Shown here piece after piece: positions 1-9,505 of a DNA stretch of 64,000 nucleotides. The position numbers and the translations under genes are program-made. Every line of letters starts with the position of its first letter. Within the stretch, counting starts at the first letter, position 1. The notes beneath the pieces are model-generated. The model did no database searches. It had not been told where the DNA came from and saw nothing but the letters and a program-made list of their open reading frames with translations. The stretch comes from Selaginella moellendorffii (Eukaryota; Streptophyta; Lycopodiopsida; Selaginellales; Selaginellaceae), in the NCBI RefSeq assembly GCF_000143415.4, contig NW_003314301.1, positions 592,336 to 656,335 of the forward strand. Reading direction: 5' to 3'.

Positions 1-952
1 TATTTCTGAATTGAGTTTGTGATTTTGTTTCAGGATAACGCTTGCTATCAAGATTGACCACTGCTCCAAGGTAATCCATGAGCACTTGGCTGCTGCTCCT
101 CGAAATCTTGTTGTTGAGCTTTTGATGAAGAAGCAAAAAGAGGTGCCCTCTAATGTGGTTCCAAAGGAAGAACAGCATGTTGTTCCTTTGGATGACCACA
201 TTTTCGGCATGGAAGAGACGCTGGAGCGGGTTGTATCAGACTTGCTGGGGTCCCCTGTAAGCAGCAAGTGGGTTGGAGTCCATGGAGCAGGAGGTGCTGG
301 AAAAATACTCCTGGCCAAACGAGTATGTGACAACGATCAAGTAAAGGGGCTTTTTGATCCAGTTTTGTGGCTAACATTTGGTCAGTCGTTTCAGGTACGT
401 TCCTTAAGCTTATAATGCAACATATTGAGCAGCTATGGTTGTATCTCCTCAGGTGGAAGCAAAGAAACACGAACTTGCCAAGAAAATCCGACTAGAAGGT
501 GATCAGATCAGCTATGAAACACTGAAGAGGGGGCTTGATGGGAAGAGATGCTTGTTGGTGTTGGATGATGTATGGAAGTCCATCCATTTGGATTTATTTG
601 ATGTGGTGCAAGAGAATGGAAGCAAGATCTTCATTACCACTCGACAACGTGATGTGCTTGACAGTATTGAGTAGAGGTGCAATCAAAACCGAGATGGGGC
701 TTTTGGGAAAGGAAGACAGCATGAAGCTGTTCGCAGTCCACGCATTCCCAAACCAAAAACATGCTCAAGTCAGCAAGGTAGTAGTGGAGCAAGTTGTGGA
801 AAAGTGTGGGGGGCTTCCACTGGTCTTGAAGGTAATTGGCAGAAGAATGGCAGGCACACAAGATTGGGACTATGTTCTGAGCAAACTCAAGGATCAACGA
901 CTTATTGCTCTTGATGAGGAACAACAGGTACTGCAGCGACTCAAGCTGGGTT

Positions 953-1818
953 ACGATGCTTTGTTGCCTCTTGGCATCCAACAGCACTTTCTCTTCTTTG
1001 CAGCCTTTCCAGAAGACTGGCGAATTTGATTCTGGGATCTGTTCAGATGTTGGACAGGGGAAGGGCTGGTTTGTTGAGAGTGGCCCTGTGCCACGTGGCT
1101 AGTCCATGGAGAGACACGAGTCTTCACTGGTTCACCATGTTACACATATGTACATTTTCCATTCCATATATGCTATGATGGATCTTGAGCACCATCACAT
1201 GGTTTCACCTTTCGTTAGATGGTATCGGAGCAATGCCTAGGAGAGAGAAGAATTCAAAACCGTAGGATTAAAACTACACTTGCTACGGTGAATCGGAGCC
1301 TCCGTCTACGTAGACAGAAGTGTGCCCTAATCCAAGCGCTCCAGGCCTTGCAAGAGGCACTGGACAACTAAGAAACAAATCCGTCCAGTGCCAAAAATTT
1401 GTTTCTTAGTCGTCTAGTGCCTCTTGCAAAGCTTGGAGCACTTGGATTAGGGCACGCCTGTGTCTACGTAGATGGAGGCTCTGATTCACCCTAGCAAGTG
1501 TCGCCCTGATCTTACAGTTTCGAATTTTTCTTGCTCTCCCAAGCATTGCTCCGATACCATCTAAGGAAAGGTGATGGTGCTCAAGATCTGTCATAGCATA
1601 TATGGAATGGAAAATGTACATATGTGTGACATGGTGAACCGGTGAAGACTCGTGTCTCTCCACGTGGACTAGCCACGTGGCACAGGGCCACTCTCAACAA
1701 ACCAGCCCTTCCCCTGTCCAACATCTGAACAGATCCCAGAATCGAATTCGCCAGTCTTCTGGAAAGGCTGCAAAGAAGAGAAAGTGCTGCTGGATGCCAA
1801 GAGGCAACAAAGCATCGT
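953..1818. repeat. Large near-perfect inverted repeat (foldback) inside the NLR gene
   Basis: The left arm (953-1380) and right arm (1397-1818) are reverse complements around a loop of about 16 bases. The outer ~148 bp of each arm is NLR coding sequence with two substitutions seen by eye (one turns CGA into the TGA at 1027). The inner ~280 bp is not NLR sequence and has clearly more differences, including a ~10-bp gap near 1200. A transcript crossing it would fold into a hairpin with a stem of roughly 425 bp. Confidence 0.93.
1100..1663. mobile_element. Two inverted copies of a Ty1/copia LTR/leader-like fragment
   Basis: Each inner foldback arm contains TGGTATCGGAGCAATGC (left arm about 1220-1236; inverted in the right arm about 1541-1557). 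This is close to the initiator-Met-tRNA primer-binding site of plant copia elements (TGGTATCAGAGC), one mismatch in the first twelve bases. Upstream lies LTR-like sequence with a CACGTGG palindrome; downstream an open frame ends QALQEALDD on the minus strand (about 1406-1663). No integrase, reverse transcriptase or full LTR pair is present, so these are fragments. The copia assignment rests on the primer-binding site alone. Confidence 0.5.
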
Positions 1819-3339
1819 TAGATGGTTGCCAACATAGCAGAGGCCACGAATGTTCTAGAAAGGCTCAAGAATCACGCACTTATCACTGAAGAACACTGCC
1901 CAGGGGAGAATAAGAGGTACAGGATTCACGATGCGTTGCTGGCTCTTGCTTTGCACATCCTGGAACAAGAAGGCCCAAAGTGTTATTTCAAGGCTGGGAA
2001 GATGAGGGACGTGGGGGACGCCTTCACAAGTACGTACAGCAGGATTTCACTGTTTGCTTGTAGAATTTCGGAAATCACTCTGCCTAAGAAGAACAGCAGC
2101 ACCACTTTCCTGCTCTTGGATTATAATCCCAGTCTCACTGCATTGCCAAGCCTCTCTTGTTTCAAACTCTTGAAGGTTTTGTGCCTGAGTCACACTGGGG
2201 TGGTAAGTTTGCCACATAACATTGGACAGCTCAAGACTCTGGAGACTCTGGATTTGTCTCGGAATGATTCACTCGAGAGCATCCCAGCTTCACTAGGCAA
2301 CTTGACGAATTTATCATATATGAACTTGGGATCCTGTTCGAAACTCAAGTCTTTCCCTGTGGATGCTTTGCTCAAACTCACCAAGCTGGTCTACTTCAAG
2401 GCAGAGAAAAGTTTGAGAATGTCGACATGCCACAGGCCGCATCATCGGCTTTTCAAACATAAGAAATGTTTAAACAGGATATCCCATGCTGACAACACTC
2501 CACCTTCAGGGATGCCAAAACTTGATTGGCATGGCCACCATCTCTCAACTGACATCACTCAAGCTCCTCAACATCTCCAACTGTTTCTCCTTGAAGGACC
2601 TCTCCATCTCGTTCCTTCCAAATCTAGAGACAGTTCTTCTAGATAGCTGCAACGAAGTGACCACCATCAACATATCCGAGTGCCCATCATTGAGAGTTGT
2701 TCAAATCGTTGACAATCATTGGCTTGACCGTGTTGCATTCGATGGCAAGCTCCCACGACTTGAAGATATAATCCTTGGTGGATTTGCAAAGCTTCCAGAT
2801 GTATCTATAGTTGCCATGGATGCGTTCCCACAGCTGACGTCGCTGCAAATAAAGAATTATGGTATTAACCAACTACCAGAATGGTTCACATCATTCACAA
2901 CGTCGAGAACTCTGGAATTTTGTTTTTTGGAGAACTTGGATGTGATACCTGATGGTGTTGCAAGGCTTCCTCTGCTAAAGAAGCTTAATCTGGAAGGTTG
3001 CATGAAGATCAAGACGTTACCCTTTGCAGATTCTGAGGACATCTCCTTCTATCCATCCCTGGAGTACTTATGCTTGATAGGCACATCCGCCTCTGGAGAG
3101 CGCCTCTCACAACGCCTTTGAAAAAATGACAAGTTTATATGGAACCTCTCACAACGCTTTCGTATTATGAATATTAAACATTCACATTTATAACCATGTT
3201 ATAAATTTTTACTAAGAGATTCACAAGTTCATTGCCACGTTTACTGTCCACTTAATACGAGAATTTCCATTAGATGTCACATAAGCTTCAAACGTTAACA
3301 AGAAATCTGAATCGTTAATTATATCAGAATCTAGACCGT

Positions 3340-3620
3340 CGCTCCTGGTGGAGCTGGATCGGCCGTGGCTGCAGCTGGGGCTACTTGCTCGTGGCTGCAC
3401 TGCTGCATTGCTGGATGGAGCTGGATCTGTGTTGCTAGATGGAGTTGGACCAAGTTCGATCACTTCCTGGAGCTGCTTGTTAGAGCTAGATTGCTGCACC
3501 GCTGTGTTGTTGGATGGAGCTGGATAGCTGCTTGCTCGGCTGTGGCTGCCTGGCTAGTGCTGGATTGCTGCTTGCTTGGCTCACGCTGCTTGTCTGGTCG
3601 GTCCGCTACTCGCTGAATGT
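3340..3620. repeat. Low-complexity tract of degenerate GCTGGA/TGGATGGAGCTGGAT repeats
   Basis: Imperfect repeats of TGGATGGAGCTGGAT and GCTGCTTGCT-type units run through this stretch and keep several frames open by chance. The rest of 3122-4529 shows short intron-like sequence and no recognisable domain on either strand. Confidence 0.6.
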
Positions 3621-4529
3621 GCTACTCCTGGAGAGAAAACAAAAATAGCTCTAAGAAAAAGTAACAACCAAATCGAAAACATGTAGTTGCTATGACACAA
3701 GCAAGAACTCCGGAAGTATTGGAGAGTACTCCCTGTTACAAGCTTAGTATCAGTTCCGGCCAGAAGTACTAGTTAATTACCGCCAATATCCCGACTGCAA
3801 GAATGCATCCAAACCCTGCATATCAAAACAAACTTAAAGCTGTATTTTACCTGGGCCATCATACACAGAGAAGGCGAACAGACATGGCTAAGCTGCGTAA
3901 GACCGGCCAAGAAAACCAATGGATTGCATCACCTGCACATAGTAAAACAATGCTGCAAATGCTTAACCAACAACGAAGAGCTAAAATTGAGCATATATAT
4001 ACATACCTTCCTCGAAACATGAACGAGAGAGTAAAACATGAGAAAGGGTGGAAGAAAGTTTGCGCTGGTTTCTGCGACAAGTCAAGAGGGCTTACGTCGG
4101 TTTCGTTGCCGAGGTTTAGCTTCGTCGCAATGTACTTCTTGACCAGCAATATGGGAAGTTGCCTATCTCTGCGTGTTTAGAGAAGTCGGTGGAGTTGAAA
4201 TCGTCTTACGTTATTCTCACCTAGGGTGTTATGATCGGGAAGCACCGAGTCCTCACTCCTGTGGATCCGACAAGTCAGACGCCAAAGAGAAAAATAAAAC
4301 AGAGAGAGATCGAGAAAAAGAGACAACCTGGAAGCGAGGAGGAAGAGTAGCTTTGTAAAGTTCTCCGAGAGCAGAAATGCACGAAACTAAGAAACCGAAG
4401 GACTACTGTGCAATCAAGCAACTTCTAGGATTAAAACTTAGCATTGCATGAAACTGATACAAGCAATTTACCTGAATCACTGCTCTAAGATTTGTGCTCT
4501 TTGTCCTCTTCGCTCGAGCTTGTTATTTC

Positions 4530-4790
4530 TCACTTAACTTTCATGTAATTAAATAGAGCCGGGGCAATCTCTTCCTCTGAAAGTGTGATATCTTCCACAG
4601 GCGAGCTATATGCCTGAAAAACAAAACTGACAATGAGAAGTAATGCAAAGTATGAGCGAACTCACGGTTTTCTGCCAGAATGTAAACCAGACCACTCCCA
4701 ACGAACCAAACGTGAAGAAAACCGGGGGCCAGTTATACTCGTGAATCAAGGTACAGTGAGCACCATATCACTCCGAGCCAGTTAAGTTTC
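4530..4790 (-). pseudogene. Fragment of a PHT4/SLC17-type anion transporter
   Basis: On the minus strand an exon ending at 4666 (donor GTGAG) reads ...HEYNWPPVFFTFGSLGVVW..., the typical 'GWPSVFYIFGSLGVVW' membrane segment of plastid PHT4 phosphate/ascorbate transporters. The next exon (4613-4530, acceptor CAG) continues AYSSPVEDITLSEEE and then stops. Family members are about 400-550 residues with 12 membrane helices; only about 60 residues survive. A separate minus-strand open stretch at about 5040-4906 (GGGVLIYGTALSYLQDRIYA) looks like a membrane segment, but I cannot tie it to this gene. Best read as a truncated relic. Confidence 0.5.
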
Positions 4791-5224
4791 CATCCAAAAG
4801 AGAAACGAAACTTTTTTCTGGATGGAAACGAATGTAGGTGTCGGAAAAAGAAAATGAAAATCTTTGCTCGCGCCTCGTCCTAAAAGTCGTGACGTACGTT
4901 TGAGGCGATGGAGCTGGCATCGCGGCCGACATTGCGACTAGAGCCGATCCCTCGGGCGTAGATTCGATCCTGTAGATACGAGAGAGCTGTGCCATAGATG
5001 AGAACCCCGCCTCCAATCCACGCGATTGCTCCAATCTGCTGCTATCTCTCTCGCTTGATCGCGCAATGCGGAGCGCTACCGGCGGATTGTCTCCCAGCCG
5101 TAGCGCCTATAAACCATGTATCAACGTGGCACATGCTACGTAATGAAATTGTGAAATTGTCATGAAAATTTTTTCATTGCGTGATTTCAACTGAAAACTA
5201 CTAGCGATTCATACATATTGAATC

Positions 5225-5830
5225 CTCAGATTTCTCTAGCCATGTTGACGACGCAAAGTTACTCTTTGACAAGATGCCGGAATGGGACGTCGTCTCGTGC
5301 ACGACCTTGATCTCCCTATTTGCGCTTAAACAAAGGCTAGGAGACTCAATGCCCAACAATGGGCATCTTGAAGAATCCAAAAAGGTGTTTGACGCCATGC
5401 TATACAAGAACTTGGAATCCCTCCACGCACTGATTGCCGCTGCGAAGGTCCTCGATTCCGTGCAAGTCCGAGACATAGTTTCCTGGAACACTCTCGTCGC
5501 TGCTTATGCCCAGAACGGTCAAATGGATCGAGCAAGCGAGTCTGATTCTAGGTCGGCTATCTAGCTTTTGAGTTCTCCAGCAGTTCTATGATCGCTGGGC
5601 AGGCCGTCCAAGTTTTGATTGAGATGGTCATGGAAGCCGGACGAGCTAACTTTCGCGAGCGTTTAAGGGAGGGCTGCTCGAGCAAGGCAGACGCTACTTC
5701 CTTTTGATCATCTCGGACCTCGGGATCAAGCGGTGCAGTGCTTCTCGGCGATGGTGGACATTTACAGCCGAGTCGGGCTGCTCAAGTTTGCTGAAGAGCT
5801 GATTGAGACGATGCCGTTTGTGCCCAGAAG
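5225..5830 (+). pseudogene. PPR (PLS-type) protein fragment
   Basis: PLS-class PPR proteins edit organellar RNA. The sequence reads DDAKLLFDKMPEWDVVSCTTLI, then NGHLEESKKVFDAMLYKNLESL, then RDIVSWNTLVAAYAQNGQMDRA, and after a stop at about 5562 and a shift, MVDIYSRVGLLKFAEELIETMPF. These are diagnostic PPR helices, but several repeats between them are missing and the frame is broken, with no start or E/DYW tail. A degraded copy rather than a gene. Confidence 0.8.
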
Positions 5831-5834
5831 AATT

Positions 5835-6630
5835 CGTTGCTGGGGTCTTGAGCTGCCGAAAAGGTTGTTTCTTGGATCCTGCGTATATTTTACTTCACGA
5901 GCATGGCTTTGCCATTTCACTGCGTGTTTTTTGAGAATTTCTTTCTTGATCACAAAGACAAATCCTATTATACAAGTATGACAAATACTAAATATTAATA
6001 ATTTGCTACACGTGCTTGATTTACTTAATACTAAATAAAAATTTATAATTAAAACACAAGATTAATTTTATTGCATATTAAATGGTGTAAAGGCCTAAGT
6101 GTACAACTATGATGCCATATACTAATATTAGTATAGTGAGATTTTAGTAGCTATCGGATTGGTTTCAATCTGGACTATTCACTCTTGTATATAAGTTATG
6201 ATTTTTGGGCTAATTGATATGCATATTTTTTGTATTCCCTTTCTATAATGGTAGAATAAAATAGAATATACTAAAAAGTGTTTAAGAAAGTTTATAAATT
6301 ATAAATACAAAATTAACTTAAATGAATAAAAACTGTTAAATGATAGAATATTTTAAAATACCCAAGCATATTTTAGGTATATTCACTACCCCTTACAAGT
6401 TTGCAAAAATTTAAATTTATCAGAATATTTTAAAACACTTATACCAAAAATTGAATCTTTATTGGTTTTCTAAGTTACAAATTGTGTTGTCCCCAAAAAT
6501 CCGGGCCCAAAATTTACAGCAGCCACCACCACTCCTCCATCCATACATTCGTGAAGATGAAAACGAAAGTAAAAAAAGAAAAAATGAAAATAAAAACAGC
6601 AGAAGAAAAACTCTCTATGCATGCACCGTG
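5835..6630. other. AT-rich intergenic stretch
   Basis: From about 5930 to 6470 the DNA is strongly AT-rich with no sustained open frame, unlike the surrounding GC-balanced sequence. The last part is probably the 3' UTR and downstream region of the O-fucosyltransferase gene. No tRNA or repeat family was recognised. Confidence 0.6.
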
Positions 6631-6635
6631 GATGG

Positions 6636-9505
6636 CTACATACTCGTCGTATCTCCTTGCAGCTGTGGAACAAGGCACTCTCGCGGATTGGAGAAAAAGT
6701 AGTCCTCCTCCTTGGGCCTGTCTGGGAGAACTCGTCTCTCCACAGGAGATCCCATTCGCTCCGCGTGGAGATGCCTCACCGCCATCGCAAACTCGTCCCA
6801 CCGAAACGTTCCAGATTCATACTCGTCGATGAGTTCCACCAGACTCTTCCTGTCCAGTAAAACTGTCTTGCGGAATCCCAAGTACCTGGGAAGATTGCAC
6901 AGAAAAAGTTTTAGAATCGAGACATTGACACTGCAAGAAAATCAAAACAACCAAGGATCTCGGTTCTCGACAAGAACTCTACTTTGAAAGCAAGCAAGGA
7001 CACGAGTTCTTGTCACGAAACTGGAATGAATGAATGAAAGGACACAAAAACAAACTTTGGTTCGATGAAAAGCGATGAAAAACCACTTTAAATCGGCCAT
7101 GGAGCTCGACAAACCAAAGAGATCCAGCACACCAACAAGGACGAAGAAAAAAGCTGGAGAGTTTTAGCCAGTACCTTCGGTGTCCTTCCACGACTTTAGC
7201 CATATTCCCATCGTAAGTTGGAATGAAGACGTCACTGGCGAGCGAGATGAGATAATCCAAGGCTGCCATTTGCGAGGACCTGTTCTGGAAAGGTCTCAGC
7301 TCCTCCTCCGTGAGAAGCATCTCCTTTCTCACCTGCAAAACAAGTTTTGATTCTTCGAAAACTTAGAACAAGTTAAGACGCACAAGATCGAGCGAGAAAA
7401 CTTACGATCTTTGGAAAAGCTCGCCTTACGACTGCCATTCGCTTGTCACCTCCGTAGATCTCTCCAGCAGCGATGTATACTTGCATGCCACTGTCGTATC
7501 CCAGCGCTCGTAAAATCAAAGTCGTCTCTTCCGGAGTGAGTGGACAAAGCCCGTCTTTTCTCTTTTGGACACCGTCAATGATCTTCTCCTTCCACCACGG
7601 GTAAGCGTATCTGCAAGCACGAAAACAATTCCATCGTGTGTTAAGTCACAGAGAACAAAGTTTTAAAAGAGAGGAAGGAGAAGAAGAAAAGTGTGAGGGA
7701 ATGTGACAAACACTAGAAAGTTGCCACGACAAGAGTTGCAGAGAGTTCTTTTTACTTTTCTCTACTCTCTCGCACTGTGAAGGATGAATTGACTTGCCTC
7801 ATTCTCGTGAGCTCCTTGGCTTCTACTCTCTTGCAGCCGTGAGTGCATCCAGAGAAAGCTAGCATGTCCATCTCGTAGCGGAGATGGAGAGCCATGAATG
7901 GACCCTTGGCCTGCAAGAGCTTGACGAGCTTATCACCGAGGAGCTCGATCTGGGGAGTGAAACGAAGAGAGTGGAAGTTTACGCGGCACCGGAGCTTCTG
8001 GATCTCGTCCGGAAGGCCATTGTTTGCTAGGCGAGCGTCCGTGCGGTTTAAGTGGAGGATTTTGTGCTTCTTGATCAGTGGAAGTATCTGTGACAAGAAA
8101 GAAAGAAAAAGTCGTCCATCAACTTAAGAAACTTGAGAAGAACTCCACCACAAACTAAAGGACTAGACAAAACACTCGCATCAAAGAAAAGGAAGAACTA
8201 TAAAACTAGAAAAGAGAAAAACGAAAGCCAGACTCGACCGAAACACATCAAGAAAAGGAAGATGGATTGATGAATCCGAGATTACCACCGAAACACATCA
8301 AGAAAAGGAAGACCTCGGAACTAGGATTGATAGAACGAGAGCTCACCTGGTTGAGATAATATGACTCGTTGGACCAGCTCACGGGAGGCATGGTATAGAC
8401 AGCTTGGTTTTGCAGCTTCTGTGCGAATTTGGCTGGAACTTGTTTGATGATCCGGACTTCGTCACGGAGAGAGTTTATAAAGTGATCCACGTCGAAGATA
8501 TCTCCAAAGTCACTGCGAGTAATCAAGATAGTCACCTCCATTGTTTCTTTGATACCATGAGATTGAGTGGAAGCTTACCTGGGATCGGCCCAGAACGATG
8601 TCTTGTCCAACTCTGGAACGATCAAAGTAACGTTTAAATACTTGGCGATGGCGACCATATCACATATCTGCACGAGAATTGGTTCTAGAGTTATGAAAGG
8701 AAAGTAGAAAAGTTTGTTTCGATCCTGAAAAGCTCACCGCTGCTCGCATCTGGTTGAGCCCTCCATTGCACGAAACCATGAGATAGCCATTGTTCTTGTA
8801 AATTCCTGCGGTGATCAATCAATCAGCAAACGTTAGAAATAAAGGCCAAAAAGGAGAAGAAAAGTGACTCCGAAAGGAAGAAAAAAAAAAAGAAAACCAA
8901 GAATCGAGACAAAGAGAGAAGTTTTCGCGAGAGCAAAAGATCCATTCAAGTAGCGTCACGGCCAAGAAGATCCTTGAGACAAGCAAAACAAAAGAAGCAA
9001 AGAAAAACTCTTATAAAAGTTTGGCCATACGAGAGACGAGAGAAAACTTACTTCGAGGTGGCGGAGATGGATCGAGCAGCAACGCCGCGGCGGCCGGATG
9101 ATCCAACCGATGGACAAGAGGGCGATGGAAATCCACGCTGCTACTGCCGCTGCTACTCCCACCCGAGTCGAATCGATCGAAGCACGAAGGCCATCGCTTT
9201 ACCAAATGGAGCCTCCACAGCTCGCCCAGCGCCGTGAGTTGGATGATACACGTCCACAAGAGAATGCTGGTGCTCGCGCGGAGGAGCCAGACGTGGAGCC
9301 GCGATCGATGCGAAGAGGGCGCTGGAATCATGGCCGAATTGCTACTCTTCTTCTTCCTCCCGCGCTGGAAATTCTTGATCTTGGCTATGGCGGCTACCTC
9401 CAAATCCTTCCACCGCTGCTGCTGGAATCCATCCTCCTCTTCGTTCTCCTCCTGCTCTTCCAGCCCTTGCTCTTTCTCTTCCTGTGGATCTTCCTTCCGG
9501 GGCAT
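6636..9505 (-). CDS. Plant O-fucosyltransferase-family protein (GT106-like)
   Basis: A Golgi type II membrane glycosyltransferase, predicted to use GDP-fucose or a related nucleotide sugar. The 8-exon model closes exactly (560 codons): 9505-9052, 8805-8738, 8667-8579, 8512-8347, 8087-7798, 7610-7406, 7332-7175, 6885-6636. An acidic N-terminus is followed by one signal-anchor helix (about residues 72-95, [20 protein letters not shown]). Family signatures: [44 protein letters not shown]-like [32 protein letters not shown] and the C-terminal [20 protein letters not shown] end ([16 protein letters not shown] here). The intron after exon 5 uses a GC donor (ATGAG/GCAAGT). The start is the first ATG in frame and gives a normal length. 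The acceptor substrate cannot be predicted. Confidence 0.93.

Larger units (their letters stand above)
34..3121 (+). pseudogene. NBS-LRR (NLR) disease-resistance gene, broken, 5' partial
   Basis: Intact NLRs are intracellular immune receptors with a nucleotide-binding switch and an LRR sensor. An exon opens after an acceptor AG at 33; an intron follows at about 394-452. Visible in order: linker, P-loop GAGGAGKI (about 290-310), kinase-2 LLVLDDVW, RNBS-B FITTR, GLPL, a winged-helix segment ending AAFPEDWRI, then, after an inserted foldback, IHDALLALAL and about ten LRRs to 3121. Breaks: the P-loop Thr is Ile (GKI for GKT); the frame shifts at about 665-675 next to a TAG; a TGA lies at 1027-1029; the 953-1818 palindrome interrupts the winged-helix region; a further frame change occurs at about 2420-2486. 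The N-terminal domain is off the left edge, so the CNL or RPW8 subclass cannot be fixed. The family call is firm; no functional protein can be read. Confidence 0.88.
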
